Source: Syngnathus acus (Eukaryota; Chordata; Actinopteri; Syngnathiformes; Syngnathidae). From it: a stretch of DNA of 64,000 nucleotides. The notes beneath the pieces were generated by a model, which worked only from the letters and a program-made list of their open reading frames with translations, ran no database searches and had not been told where the DNA came from. Of the stretch, positions 1 through 14,535 are shown in pieces (the stretch's first letter is position 1; every line of letters starts with the position of its first letter). The translations under genes were made by a program, and so were the position numbers. Location: the NCBI RefSeq assembly GCF_901709675.1, contig NC_051091.1:9828967-9892966 (forward strand), written 5' to 3'.

Positions 1-3000
1 AATTAATCTAGAAAAGTTATGTTTCATCTCTGATTAAAAGTCGTTTGCTGACCAGCATTAATCAAAAATTCAATTCACCTTAACTTCTTTACTGACACAC
101 AAGCCTCAACCTTCCCCATTCAGAACATTGTCCAATTAACTCCCGTGAATGTTATTTAATATCTTCCTCTCCGGATAAAAAATGCCAAGAATTACTGCCG
201 TCTTGTTTTGTGGACACATTTATAGGGGATCAATGGTACTCTGCAACCATCAAAATGACAAATAAACTACAAGAGGGGAACCTTTGCCAAAGAAACTAAC
301 TGCTTGTCTTCCTGTTTGGATTAGGCTAACAGTAGATTTAGGTTAATGTGCCGCTGAATGGCTTTTACAACAAGAATAACCTTACAAAAATGACTTTCGG
401 ACTAAAGAAGTGAGTCGAATACAGCTGATTAGATCTTTGATTAACATCAATTCTAATCATCGTAGCAAAGAAATATTCAGCCAATTTAGCCTGGAGCAGC
501 ACGTGCTTAAATCCAATAAATTAAAAAAAAAAGATTCATTGCATGTGTGTTGGCCGCCAAATGAACCCCAATGACAATCCATTATGAGGCGCACACAATA
601 TCAAATCTAATACACTTTCCTTTATTCAGAATTGCTAATTTGGTAAATATTTACTCACTGCGCTTGCATACATTTGCATTGGAGCAGAGTGCAAAGAATT
701 GGGAGGGTTGGACGAGCTGCACAAGTGTTTGGAATAAAAATGCTCATTTGCAGACATAATTCAGAGGACGATACAGGAGAGGGTTTTATCGAAGCTATAT
801 AGCCCTTAAGTGAATAAGCCAGCCTGGATCAGCAGGATTTGCTGTGACAAATCGGTTATTCAGCAAATCATCACATAAACTGCTTTGACTGGTCCACCGT
901 GTGACCATTGAATGGAAAAAAAACATGCGACCAGTGTTGTTGGGTTTTTTTTTTTTTGTGCGTGTTTTTTTCTACCTCAGCTGCATTATCAATCCGCTTA
1001 GCAGGATGAGAGATTGGGCTTTCTGTCACGGTGCATTCAGGTGCAGCGGCAGCTCGGTGACGGAAATAAATTCAACAATCATCAGATAGCACAAGTCACT
1101 CTTGCCCCGCACGGGTGTGTCAACGCAGCCTCTCCGAGATGGTGGCGATTAGCGTGTCGCTACGCATGACGCCTCGCCGCTAACGACATTTCAGCACGGG
1201 CGACGACGACAATGCTTTCATTAATATTCCATGCATGCTGGGCCACAGGCTCGTCAAGTCCTCTAGTTTATCTGCATAGAACTTTCCACACATCAACAGT
1301 CACAAAGTGCTTTACAAGCTGAAGTTGATTAGTAGGCATGACCAAACTTTAAAAAAAAAAGTCTGTAAAATATAACGGATAATTGAAAATAGAACATAAC
1401 CTTCTGCAGGAGGTCATTTTGTTTGGTTCCCACAGTTTTCTTTTAAATACGTATAATGTTAACAAGTGCGTGGATAATGTTTTCTGCACAGTAAGTACCT
1501 TACGCTGAATGTAAAACATGTAGCAAAGGTCAACTATTCTCAGATACTGTACAAATACTGTGCAAATCTACCTGTGTGGCTCTTTTAAAACTGCTTGCAA
1601 GGTTTGAATGTAGACTTAATTTTGGAAAAGGTTGGATCGAATTGGACAATATTTTGCATTTTACCCAATATCTGATCGGCTGTAGTATTTGTTAAACTTC
1701 AAATAAATAAATAAATATTTAAATAAATACATATTTAAATAAATAAATAGCAATTAAAATGATGAAATATAATAATAATAATAACAATAATAAAAAATAA
1801 GCTTCTACACACACGAAGGCAAGATTTTATCTCCAAGTTGTAGAACAACACAATTAGTTTGCAGATGTGTGCATATGGCACATGCAGAAGACCCTGCCAA
1901 AAACAGATACCATGTCACACTGGATAAACATTTAGAATGGCTTGCTCAGAGACTCAATGTGTGTACTAGACACCTCACTAAATCATTTTATTGATGATGT
2001 AATTTCACGTTTCACAGATGGTGCAATTAAAAAAGACCCAGTATGTCCCATTTAAGTGTTTTGACCAGCAAAGCGTTCACGTCTCTAAAAGGTCACTGAA
2101 TCGGTACGAACAATAGTGTCACATCGAAGGCAAGGGCATTAAATCAGAAGATAAAACTTTCCATAATGAGGGTACCGCAGTTTGAAAGACTTTGTCACTT
2201 TTACTTTTCAGGGTATTGCAAGGGACATGGACTAAATCCTGCTTGGAGGACCTTCTGAGAACCGCTCGTGACACGAGGGCACAGCACATCACTAATATAA
2301 GCAGGTGCTTCAACGTGCACGTCAGTGTAAGTGATGATAAGGCTCTTAAATTGGATCCTTTAGGAGGAAGCCAACGTATAGAGGCCAAGACAGGAGTGAT
2401 GTGACGAGACTGCTTAAGAGCCCAGCGGCATTGTGGAGCAGTTAGCGGCAGTCAACCCACGATTTGTTGATGCAAGTGAATTATAGTGTGGGGAGATATG
2501 ACCATTTCAAGTCGTGACGTGGCGTTTGACATTCTTCTCTTTGTGCTGGCAGATGTAAAGAAAGTGATTGCTTTTTATCCAATCCAGGTGAGCAAAAGTG
2601 CAAGCTCCTACTTTACTCCAACGCGTGCCTATCTTCATATGTCAGCCACGTGATTGACTGGTGAGCTGCCCGGGTCATCCCCGCCTCCCGCCTTAATTCA
2701 GATGAATAGCTTTGGCCAAGGCACCTCGGAAAAAAGAAGCGCGATTGAAAATGGATGAGATACATCACACCGAGTTTGGCAATGTCCACGAAGAAGGCGG
2801 GCTGACCGCTTTCTGACGGACACACCCTCGGCGTGCCACCCGCTGCTGACTCACCTCAGTGCGTGCGCTATCACAAAAAGATTGTGATGGATGATGAGTG
2901 AGTCAGCTGGCAAGTTTTTTTCTCCGCTCTGAGTTATTTCTCTGTAGACACAAAGAAGATGGAAGGGACAGCGGTGCAGCAATATGGAGCTCTTAAAAGT

Positions 3001-4140
3001 AGTTTCTCATGCTGAAACCGCTGGCCGGGAAAACAAGAAATGATTGGAGGACGAAGGAGGGGGTTGATCACGGCGTCCATTTTAGTCCGAGAAGAATGGA
3101 GAGCTTTCTTTTGATGTAAGAATAAAAGATGGAGAAAATCTGCGAGTGACACATTTAACGAAAAGAAGCAGGCTTGTTTTTTGCGTCATCACCGTGTCGT
3201 ATCGTGAATTTTTATTTGATTTGATTTTCTGGAAGTAATGGTAATTGTCTAGCGCTCGCAGATGTTGGCAGGCGGGTTGACAGATGGCTTTTTGAAGTCC
3301 ACATAGCTACTGTATATAACAAACAACAATGAATAATAAATACAACATCGTGTCACATTAGGCGCTACTTTCAGAGAACTCACTGCAAGCTGAACACCAT
3401 CAAAGCATTTTATAGGAAAATTCGAACGTGTTTGAATGGTAAAGATGAGCAAGCGCCACCTACACAAAATGTGGTCTGCTTAAACATGAGCGCCGCAAAA
3501 TGATCCTTTAACATTGACCCTGAGTACACAGCTGTCCACGGGGGTGGGATTGGAGGCTGATCCTCCAAACGGTAATGGCCGAATCACTGCATGTATAATG
3601 AATCACAAGCGAGGGAGGTGGACAGTGTGCTCACAGTTTTTTTTTTCTTTATGTATCTTGCTTTTATTGTGTTATGCTGTTGACTATACTGGAATGAATT
3701 AAGGATGAGCAAATACAAATAACAATTGTGGTTCCTTGTTGAATGTTTGATGACATTTGGAGTCTATTGAGGATGCTCATTAGTCACTTTTATAGTTTCT
3801 TATATTGTTACACAGAATATAATATGATGTAAATTGTCTTCCACCTGTATATCAAATCCAACCCTAATTTGGTATTTCCTCCTTTTTGTTACCATTTTCC
3901 ATCAACCATCTTTAGCCGTGCACAAATGCATTACCCGATTGCACGCAGTCCGATTAAGGCGAGTCTAATTGAATCAACTTCAATTAAAATCGTAATTATG
4001 GCTGTCTCTTCGGACGTTATGACTGTGATGGCTTGATTTAGGTTCCTACTTTGCACGGCTTTCGAGTCTCGCAAGCAAATGTGTCGAATTCTTCTGGATA
4101 ATTTTTGGTCGAAATCACTGGGGTGGGTTTTTTAAGATGA
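1..4140. other. non-coding AT-rich DNA
   Basis: No exon or gene recognised on either strand. Contains AAAT/AAT simple repeats at about 1700-1800 and several T-runs. The open frames are short and without known motifs. Confidence 0.6.
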
Positions 4141-4212
4141 GGTAAGATAATATACGAGATATTCCTTTATTTGCCCCACACAGGGAAATTCAAGTTTACA
4201 GCAGTTCAAATT
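4141..4212 (-). mobile_element. 3' tail of an L2-like fish LINE
   Basis: On the minus strand it reads TTCCCTGTGTGGGGCAAATAAAGGAATAT, interrupted only by base changes, ending in a TATCTTACC-type tail. This resembles the typical fish L2 ending (TTTCCCC..GGGGATCAATAAAGTATCTATC). No coding part remains. Confidence 0.6.
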
Positions 4213-6279
4213 AAAAAGAGCAAACAGGAGTTTTACAAAAGAAAAAATAGAATATACACTAGTCTCCTATGAATCATCTCCAAGATTCTCCTAAATTGCT
4301 GGCAGTGCTGGCACTTATGTTATATTTGAACAGATTTTTTATTTTTTTTTTACATATGAATAAGATTTATTGCACCCTGGGGTTTCTGTTGCAAAGTCTG
4401 ACAGCAGGAAGGACTTTTAAACAAGAGGTTTTCTTTTACTGCAGGGAACTTTTGTCTTCTGATGATCTATTCTGTTTAATGGAAGTGGAATTTTCTCATG
4501 TTTCTCAGTTTCTTTTGCTTTGCTTTTCCTTTATCTTGTGCTGAGAAAAGTCCTCACAGCCATGGCTGATTCATTATTATTTCATCCGAAGAATTTATTT
4601 ATTATCATGTATCGTGTTTGCTTTTGTGTTTTGGCGCACATCTAATTCGTATGCGTAACCACCAAGAAGAAAAAAAAAAAGCACATCTTGAGGCTGCATT
4701 ATCTTTCCATTTGACATTCAACATTTTCTTTGTTTTCTAAACGCTCATTAAAAGTGCGCCTCGGGTTGTGTACGCAGGTACGGCGTTGCATCCCGAAACT
4801 TTTACACCCGGTGAGACACGGCACGACATAATCCCAGAAGCATTTCGCTCCGAGCAAGGCGTCTTACGTTACAAACAGCCGCAATAATATCAAGGGAAGA
4901 TGAGATGGATAGTGCGGCATATACAACACGCTAGATCCATAACAATTCAAGCACAAACAGTCGTAGGGCAACATTAGTGAAATCAATAAACTTCTGGGTT
5001 AAAAAAAAAAGAAAAAGGAGGTAAAGTTTCAACTGGATTCACAATCATCTTTTGGATGCGACTCCAAGATCCTACATAAGCATATCCAATTACAGCCTGA
5101 TCTGATGAGATTTGACAGAGATTTTAGTTCATTAGCATTTTAAATTGGATCATCTAAACATGCTGCACCCCATCCAGATTGATTTGACATAATACCTTTT
5201 GACCCTGAATGGAATACATACAGAAAATATGGAGTTTTTTATGCTAGCTATAATGGAATTTTCTGTCAAACTACAAAGCAAAATTGATTATTATATTTTT
5301 TAAAACACTATTGACAACAGAGAAAACAGCTGATTTGGAATTGTTCTTTCAGCAAAACATTTAAAGGCACAAAATGTATGAATACACAAATAATGATGAC
5401 TTTTGTCCGTTTAATCACAAATTGACTGTGGGCGTCTTTATATTGAACTCAAAGCTGTTAACTCAACTCAAGACATGACTTATTTTGCTGTCTGAATGCC
5501 AATAGGTTTATTGTAGCGTCTGGCATGTATTGGTAGAGGATTTAACAGCTCTAGCTGCTTCCATAGATGGATATATTTGCAATCTTTTATTTTTATTTCA
5601 TGGCCAATGAAATGAAATTGGATACTTCATCAACAAATTCACCGATTCCATTACGACGGCCATCATAACTTGGAAGTCGCCATCCGTTCACGGAACTACT
5701 CAAAAATCAAAGCATCCAGACAAATACCCGCCCATGTACATCCACCATTAAATGAACAACAACAACAAAAAAGTGATGTTTGAGTAATGCCACTACCTTT
5801 ACCAACAAAAAAATAAATAAATGTAAAAATGAAAAAAAAATGTTTCTGACATGAAGGCTCAGGAGAAGCGATCACCTTCGAAGGCCTTCCTATTTTGGCC
5901 AAAGCTCTTTAATGGTTTTTATCTTGCATACAGCGAGAGAACATTCAGCGAGTCACCGCGCCGGGGAGTCGGGGACCTGGAAAAAACTTTAATGAGGTAT
6001 CCTGCAGGGGCTCCCCCATGGGTGTTCCTGCATAAATAAATATGCGTCATACAAAGACATACCATTGCCCAACACTCAAAGTTGCTCGGAAAACTTTATC
6101 GGAATCATACGGCAGAAGTCACGATACTGAGATAAAATACTCTCTGAATTGGGAGAAATGTTTTGAACTAACTAGATTACTCTCGCTAACTACGAATTTC
6201 GTTGCCCAGTATTACTGCTGTGTGTGTGCTTTTCCCATTCCAAAGAAATACGTTCGGGTCATTAAAGACCTAAGTCTCT

Positions 6280-6352
6280 CCGGTAGGCTCCAGCTCACAC
6301 GCGACCCTAATCAGGACGATCGGTATAGTGAAAAGCACGGATGGATGGATGC
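6280..6352 (+). mobile_element. SINE 3' tail fragment with GGAT tail
   Basis: GGTAGGCTCCAGCTCACACG, CGACCCTAATCAGGACGATCG and an ATGGATGGATG tail match the common fish SINE ending (GGCTCCAGC..CGACCCTAATGAGGATAAGCGGTATAGAAAATGGATGGATG). The head is missing. Confidence 0.7.
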
Positions 6353-7339
6353 TGTGTAATGAAAGCAGAGAGGGCTAGCGGCAGAGGGAACGACACTCAA
6401 AACCTCCACTTTGCTTGCTCGCGATGCACTTAATCAACAGTCAATTTCACACTGTGGACAGAATTCTTAACAATCAATCAACTCATCGACTATTTTGCCC
6501 ATCCATACTACGAAGCATCGACTTGACAAGCAGTCATTGTGATAAATTATTTTCGCTTTTGTAAGCTTGCCAATTTCTACCGGAGGTAAGTTGGCGATGT
6601 TAAACAGCAACTGCGCTAATGTCTTTGAATGCCCTTCATTGCTTACAAGCGCCCAGTCACGTCTCATTTTGGGCACAACTAAATCACGCCATTAGCTCCG
6701 CCTCCATCTCCTCGAAAGATGCTGATGGGTCGTTTTTTTGACAGCCACAATCACTTCTAGAGGAGGCGAGATGGATTCGTGAGATTACGTGGTGCTATTC
6801 GTTTGATTTTATCTACCGCACAAGCTTAGTGCAACACACAAACAATTGCTCAATAGAAGATGGGGTGGGGTGAAAACAAAACAGGAAGAAAATCAACAAT
6901 TTTTATATTTCCCACATGTATATTGATTGTTGTCTGATGGACTGTAAGATGGCAAGGAACTCAAGGCTCACATGTTCAATGCTAATGTGATGGTAAAAAG
7001 ATGAGGTCAGCAAGTCACTGGCGTCACCAAAGTAGAATTGATTCCAGATCAGATCTCACTTACATGAAAAACATGGGTGTAAAGGAATTGATTATGAGTG
7101 CTGAGAAATAGACGCTGCCTGTGGCGAGATGAAAGCTGGAGGAGGGATCAGCAATGTCCTTCTCCTTTGGCCTCTCGTCCTTCTCAGTCAAAAGCACCAT
7201 CATTAAGGATTTCATGCCGTCAGCTGTTCCCACCATTAAATACACGCTCCTATGTTTTCATTATTATGAAGTGCACATTCACCCAGGTTGCTCCGTAACT
7301 GCTGCTTTCACGTTATTCCAGCTAGAAAAAGAACAATGT

Positions 7340-7500
7340 GCGCATACATTGAAATGAACCACTTCATTTAATTCCCGTCTGGATTACTATAATGCACTTT
7401 TTTTTGGAGTCGGACAGTTCTCCATCAAGCATCTCTAGTTGGTCCAAAATATTGCTGCTCGCCTCTTGACTGATATTCATAAGAGGGATGACCTGCCAAA
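7340..7500 (+). mobile_element. L2/CR1-like LINE reverse transcriptase remnant (C-terminal part)
   Basis: Conceptual translation gives NSRLDYYNALFFGVGQ, then LVQNIAARLLTDIHKRDD after a stop. This matches the widespread LINE block SRLDYCNALxxGL..LQLVQNAAARLLTGT.KRDH. Stops and indels show that it is dead. Confidence 0.8.
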
Positions 7501-7639
7501 TGTTAGGCAAATATTTTTGGGGTGTTATCTGGTGCCATGTAGGTGCCTGAGGGGAGGAACTTTGTTCAGTCGGTCCATAACTGCCATTTGTGGCATCAAC
7601 TGGCAATCCACTACCTTTTTATGTGGATGTTAATTAGCC

Positions 7640-10600
7640 AGTCTTTCACTGATTCACACTACGCAACAAAATCGGCTAGCATAAAAGTTTTTCTGTATTC
7701 ACGATTCTATTCGTTATTTTTTCCATTTAATGAGAAATTGTCAAACAGTTTGTGAATTGATAAAACAAGATATGAAAGAAGATTAAGGCCAGGGCAACAA
7801 CAACAACCATCAGCCGAGGCCACCTCGGGCCCATTGGTGACCGTGAAAAAGCTCGCTTTTTATTTCTCTGATTTGGACCAAAAAAGACAAAACCTGCCCA
7901 CGGCAAGCCCCTGAGCAAGTGCCCTCGGCCACAAGGCTGTCACCACAGTTGTGTTCTCGGCTGCAGTTTGAGCCACCATCGAGCAAAGTGGTTACTTTGA
8001 ATGCAGGTAGCACACTGTAAACAAGAGGCGATGTCATAATTGTTACCTTTAATGGCACGGCATCATCCTTTTGATGAGTTTGCCTTTAAACTATCAGGTG
8101 AAATTTTCTATTCCCCTCCAGGGGCTCTTAACACTATCCATTTTTCATATTTTTTGGCACCACTTGGTCCATTGTGTTCTTTCGGCAAATACCCTCAACG
8201 GTATAAAAAAAGAAATCTTATTGTCCCCGCTTTGCTTTATTGAACCTCAGGATTGTATTGTATTCTTGTATTACTGTTGATTCGTGGAATTTAGTAAATC
8301 ATTACAGAAACACCCTACAGCGTGCAATTCCAATTGGTACCTACTGTAAATGTCAGGATGCAAATCTGATGAAAATTAATTAACCCGTGATGACAGCTAC
8401 GCAGGGAAAAGTAGTTCCTGTACACATTTCTAATCACAGAGAAGGTGACAGCAGTGCAACCCAAAGGCAGCCCCCCCCTTCACACGTCTCAATGATAATC
8501 TGAATTTACTTATGTCATTGATTATGTCTGCGAGAAAAAAAAGTCCAGGAGGGCATTTAATCCCATCATTTTTGCAGAGACACAGAAACACGGGACAAAC
8601 AAGATTAATAATAGCCTGCACTCCCTGTCCCCGGGGCCTGGCGGCTAACAACTCTTGACAAAACAGGCCTTCGAACGGCAGATGGATTGTTTGCGGAGAT
8701 GAAGGGATGTTGTATTGGGAGCATAATTAAGAGAGAGAGAGGGAGTGTGAGAGAGCAGGAGATGCCCGCGTCCCTTCTTTTCCCAGAATCCCTTTGAAAG
8801 AGCCTTGCGAAATTAAATCAGCCGGTGACGGTCGCCATCGAGAGATTCCACCTGGGAACAGTGACCGCCGACGTGAATATACACTAATCAGACTTTGTAT
8901 CTTCTAAAGAATAGATTGCGTTTAATAAATGTGAACAATACTCCTGTGGTTCAATGAATAAGGCGTTCAGTCCTTGGGAGAGTTAATACAGAGTTGACGA
9001 ATGTTTTGAACACAGGCAACAACATCTGTGCTGCTTGTGATGTCAGACGTGAGCTGCATGGATTTATGAGAATGGGCCGCATGTGAAAGTAGAATTATTT
9101 GAGAAATCATTTCCAACATCAAAGCTTTCATACACATTCAAGTTAATTACGACCCGAGGCAGCAAAATCACATTTATCACTGTCTAAAGATCAGATAAGG
9201 TATAATAAATGTTTTTTACTTGGCGGTAAAAGTAAAGTTCAGTCAATTAGAACCGAGCTCAACACCATAAGCCACATTAGTCAAACTTGTGAAAAATATG
9301 ATTTGAAATTTTGTATGTTGAAGCTATCTATTAATCCAAGAAAACATTCTGGCCTACATTCACCTCACTCAAGGGATTCATGGATGCTTGCTCGGTGAAA
9401 GCTACAATTTTTTTCACATTTTGAAAGCATTCAATCCTCACTTTTTTTACCGTCTTTGCTTGTCAGACATTAGAAATAATCTCACTTACGTACCCTTTTA
9501 CATCATGCAGAATGTAGAGGCTGGCTTTTCGATATGTACATCAATTTTACCAGGCGCTGGAATCTTAGCCTGTCTAAGATTTACTAGGCGGCTGTTTGGA
9601 GGTGTAACCGATCATAAACGCAACATGTCAACAGGAAAATCGAAAAGCTATGGCTATGCCACGGGGAGCTGTGTGTTCAGACAAGAGGTGTTCACTAAGA
9701 TATATTTTCAATGTAAATATGTAGTAAATATATTTGACTGTAAAATGATTTATGTTGAGTGCACAGCTGGTAGAAATGGAAGGATGCGAAAACGGTCATT
9801 GAATTGTTGCTTAACTATTTACTTATTATTTATTGCATTGCAACCTGGAGAACCAAGAACCAGCATACAACCAAGTTTCTTCCTGGTTACATTCTTGCGA
9901 TCAATAATAGAGGACAGCAATCCCGTGTGGTTTGTCGGAATGCATTTTTGGTACACCTAGATTTTTCTTTTTTTTACTATTTGAAAAGAAACTGAACCAG
10001 GGGAAAAGGAACCAACTTTACAAACCCATCGAATGACAACCTCCCCCAAAAATAATAAAAAGTAAACAAAATATGTTAAAGCACTTTTAGTTAGTAGTTG
10101 AGTGCACTGCTGTTTTTGTTTGTTACTTGCTAAAATTATACAATTGAGTCCTCAATTTCTGGGCTTTATATTCCAATCGTTGTTTTTCCATTTGATTTAC
10201 AGATGCATTTTTAGAACTGTCAAATATTTCTAGCACACTAGTTTAGAAGTAAATTACAGTTCCCTCCCAGTGCTGGGAGCCCAGAAATCCAATACTTGCA
10301 AACAATGGAATTCTTTTAGCTTGTGATTGCAGTTTATATCTTTCCTACGCTGATCACGTAAAAAAAATAAACAAATAAATAATCTTAAATTTCAAAAAGA
10401 AAAAACAGCTGTGTTATTCCGACCGTTATGTAACACACACGTCTAAGTAGAGAAAAGACAGTGACAAAGCATTCAAATTTGAGCACAACCGCTGCTTATG
10501 CTTAAGGGGGGAGGGGGGGGGGTCATGTAAAGTACTAATTTGATAGGCAAAGACCCCCCACGCCAAACCGGTGAAATGTGACAAGTTTGAAAGCGAGAGC

Positions 10601-12750
10601 AGCTTTCCTTTCAGCATCTTGCTTCTACAGTACAATAATGCAAATGTTGAGCTCGTGGCCATGAAAAAGTGGATCAGGCAGCTGTCACCAATCTAAAGCC
10701 AACACGGAAGCCTTGCGGCTCCACTAACACCTGACACATTTAATCAAGGGAGAGGGTCAACATTCAGGCCAACACCGTCTGCAGGGGAGCTACTGAGGGT
10801 CCTCGCAACTGAATAAGTCCAAGATCTCCTTTCAGTCAAGTCTGGTTCATTTAAAAAAAATTGTGCACTTAAAAAATGTACTTATTCAAATTGACTAACC
10901 CTTCCAAGGGCGTATAATAAGTCAACATTTAAAGTAGATATTCACTCCGCTCAATGTCGATATATTACTGACAAACAGGATGAAGCATGGAGTTGATGTC
11001 CATCCATTATGGTATTATCAAGAAAATGGGATTATCTCTATAAATGTTCTGCACACCTCATTTTAATCAACAATCCAATTCCATGCAAACAAATTCCTAA
11101 TCAGCTATTATTATTGAAAACTATACAAAAATGGTGCTTTGACGAATAGAATCAAATCATGCAGAGCATCGCGTTCAATCTAAAAATTTGTCAAGTTAAA
11201 TAAGATCGGCAAAATACTCAAAACAGCCCCCAGTGATGCAGTGCACGACTACAGTTACAATAAAAAAGTGTGTACCCTAATGAAGTGTAAAATGTAAAGC
11301 GCACGTTGCTTTCTTTATAATGCTGCCATCGCCTCCAACTATAAGAACTTCTGAGGGTTTCTAGATTGTTTGAACATGTTTAAAGACGGGCATCAAACAG
11401 ATCGTGTTTCATTTTGGCCTTTTAATTAATTGAGGAATATTTCAGCAGCTTGCATCACTGTAAAAGGAAACTACACAACGTGGCTCAGGTGTTATCGCTT
11501 TTGCCTGCATGTTCACTGGGATGGTGATCGACAGATGAACAGACGCATCACTAACCAGGTCGAGAAGTAACATTTACAAGCAGTTCTGCCTTTGTGAGGG
11601 TCACAGGATTACTTTGTACATCCTGCTCTTCTACAGATGATATTCATAGCCATTCTAACCTATAAAGTCAAATTTAGACAAAGGTCCATCCCTAGTTTTT
11701 TATTCTCCCATGGTTGTTATACACGAAATAATTACAGAAACACTAAGAATGTAGCAGATTTTAGATTATGAGTAAAGTGGGTCATGAGACACAGGCGTCC
11801 AAAATAAAACATATTTAACCAAAAATAAATTAAAAAAGCTACACTCCGTCATTATTGTGACATTTTGAACTGCATTGCTGCAACACTAGCTGGCTGAGGG
11901 GGATAAAATTCCACAGAGTACAGTCAGGATTTGATTTTGAGCCGCTTAATTTGAGCTGATACTGATCCCGTAAAAAGTGTCCATATTTGCCTGGCTCCTT
12001 TGGGTGTGATGGTGTTACTATAAAATTGAGCAGATTCGAGAACTGAGATGAAGGGAAGTATTTTGCCAATGTGAAAATTCAATAGTGTTCCTGCATAAGT
12101 TGATGAATCAAAGGTTGTCTTAATTCAGTTGTAATGAGGAAAATGGCACTACTTTCTCTTAAGGACATACCTTTAATTACTGTGGCTTAATAAATTCATT
12201 GAGGACACTTCATCGGGAGTATAAAGGGTAGTGCGCCTCGAGAGGTGGGCAACAAATTAAAGTTCCATTTTAAATAGCTTAAACTGAATCAAACTGCCTC
12301 ATGTCAGCAGGAAGATCCAATAAGAAAAAGACCCTGCGGGGTTTTGACCTTTGCAACTCCATGCACCGACGTGAGCTCCATGTTCTGAAATCACAGGACG
12401 GAATATGCTGTAAGATATAAATGTTAAGAATGGAGGGGGATGTTTACTTAATACATTGACAATTCTAAATAATAACACAATGCAGGGAGGCAGGAATGAA
12501 AGTTGGTCTCAAGACAAAGCATTCTATGAATCGATCCTTGAAACAAAAGGTTTTGCATCACAAAGAGAGGAGACCATATTTGGAGTGGTGTAAAAACAAC
12601 ATCTCTGATCAAAAGTAACATTTCTTGGCTAGACTATTAATAAATCAAACTAGCAAACAGTAAGGGTCAAACAAAGCTAATGTTTTTATTATCTATAAGG
12701 AGGGAACCCTTTTATTGTTTTCAATGAACTGTACTAGTACTCAGCCTGTG
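7640..12750. other. non-coding DNA
   Basis: No gene recognised. It includes a 190-codon open frame at 9388-9960 (+) with no recognisable domain and ordinary non-coding composition, a G-run at 10505-10520 and a GA-rich run near 8730. No repeat could be named. Confidence 0.55.
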
Positions 12751-12752
12751 CT

Positions 12753-12990
12753 TTATATAGTAAAGAAAGTGATTTGACTAAGTGATAAAATAAAGAAATG
12801 CAGAGGTATTAGTATTGAGCCTTGTGGGACTCCAAGGCGAGAATGGAGACGTTGACCATTTAAGTCAAAATAGTACGGTGGGAATAACTCATGACATGAT
12901 ACAATAAAATCACAACATGTTGTACTTCTCAGGCATATTATTCCAACAGTGTGTTTCAACTCCAAATTGTACAACTTCCGGGGACTGTAC
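12753..12990 (-). mobile_element. L2/CR1-like LINE reverse transcriptase remnant (palm motif)
   Basis: The minus-strand translation contains FDLNGQRLHSRLGVPQGSIL followed by IPLHFFIL. It corresponds to the conserved RT block GVPQGSILGPLLF preceding the catalytic region, with G to I after SIL. The open frame runs about 73 codons and lacks the rest of the protein. Confidence 0.8.
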
Positions 12991-13925
12991 TCAGTTTGAA
13001 CCTCAGCAGATACTCTACTGTGTGCCTATCTATCACATACCTAAAAGTAGCTAATAATAAGGCTCGCAAGCATTGAGGAGACAGGAACTGGAACGAGATA
13101 TTCCTCCAAATATTTTGCTTCCAAGTGTGAGAATTCACTTTCGCACCTCATTTATTTGATTTACTAGGATGTCTTTATTTCTGGAGGAGCACCTGTGGCA
13201 CATTTTTCCTTGTTTGTTTACCATTCCCTTGTGTCTACTCTACCTTTTTGTATACCATGTGTTTGAATGTGTGTGTGTGTGTGGGTGGTTGGGGGCAATG
13301 GCACTGCTCTCGCACTCCCACCTTGCACACATGCCATCCGTCAGTACATCAAGCCTCACCGCTCTTTTGTCCTATGATTGCTTTACTCTCGAGACTTTTT
13401 TGGCCTGGCATTCCACTAAATTAACACTGTGACCACTCCACACCTGCTTTGTGGTCTCCTCAATCACTTAGCCTGTAATCCCCGCTGTGCTCTGTTTTGT
13501 TTACGCTCATCACCCACGCCTACATTTACATCCATTGGGCACTGTTGGTCCTATCAACAAGCATCTGTTGGTTTCTGTCATTAAGGAGGTTTGTGGGCAT
13601 GGCGCGCAAACGATGGCAGTGGACTATTTGCTCCATCGGATGACTCCCCGCAAGCTAATTTGAGGAGGTTATATGGCAGCGGGGTGATATTTAAGACATC
13701 ATTTGTGACCGGAGAGTCATTAGTGAGTCAATTCACTGGATTACCCTGCTTTTCGGTGATTTTTACTCACTTGCAGCCCTGACTATCGCTGTATTCCTCT
13801 TTTGGTTGACACATAAAAGAGGAAGCAAAATAACTGACAAGTAATTGCCACAAAAATGCTTAAGCAGAGTACATGCCCAAAGAGCCTGGAAATAATACTG
13901 TAAAAAGACACATTTATGTCTAACT

Positions 13926-13986
13926 TCCATTTATCCATCCATTTTCTACACCACTTATCCTCATGGTAACGAAAGGCAGGGTACAC
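13926..13986 (-). mobile_element. SINE 3' tail fragment
   Basis: Reverse-complement reading shows GGATAAGTGGTGTAGAAAAT and GGATGGATAAATGG, the tail of the common fish SINE. Confidence 0.6.
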
Positions 13987-14030
13987 AATTCACTTGGGTG
14001 CTGCTTTTGACACTTTTCTTGTGAGGAGTA

Positions 14031-14535
14031 ATGACTCAACAATTGACATTGGAGCATCACTGCATAAGTCCCGCCTGGCAAGACGTTTTTAGAACCCTGA
14101 CTGCAATCAAAAACTTTTGTACATTTTTGTCCAACAAAATGGAAGCCCCTCTGTATTTTGCCATGTTAGTGAGGGATTTTCTGACTGATGGCTTGGTCAG
14201 TGAGGTCCCCTTTGAATGGGCTCGCTACTCTTCTGACCTCAAACCTTATGACTTTTTTGTGACAGTATGCCACTAAACCCCATGACCTGTCACAGTCAGA
14301 GAAAATAATTTGTATGGAATGCAGTGAGGTCAGGTGAGAAGAGAGGCTACAAAAAATAAGAGAGGCCTGCGTAGGAAGGTGGCTGAAGGTTGTTGAGAAT
14401 AGAGGAGACGGCTATTCTTTAAGGCACTGGAAGTCTAGTGAATAAAACTGCAATGACTCTTTTGTTAACGCTAAAAATACAAATGAACTCATAGTTTGTG
14501 TATTTTTTTTAGGATTTTATTTGGCACCCTGTACT
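14031..14535 (+). mobile_element. mariner-like element, decayed transposase 3' half
   Basis: The translation contains NKMEAPLYFAMLVRDFLTDG and then FEWARYSSDLKPYDFFV. It parallels the mariner catalytic block QDGAPPHYALRVRDFL..IEWPPRSPDLTPxDFFLW, followed by LQKIREACVGRWLKVVENRG as in mariner C-termini. The first aspartate is replaced in the copy (KMEAP for QDGAP). The frame stops at 14274-14276, so it is inactive. GGCACCCTGTA near 14525 may be the terminal repeat. The 5' half is missing. Confidence 0.75.

Noticed and set aside
7060-7245. Minus-strand frame containing LLTEKDERPKEKDIAD with a GTAAGT donor at its end
   Set aside because: Looks exon-like, but I recognise no protein and found no neighbouring exons in phase.
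9388-9960. 190-codon open frame (+), longest in the upstream region
   Set aside because: No recognisable domain, no splice or promoter context, and the composition is that of the surrounding DNA; an uninterrupted frame of this size can arise by chance in 64 kb.
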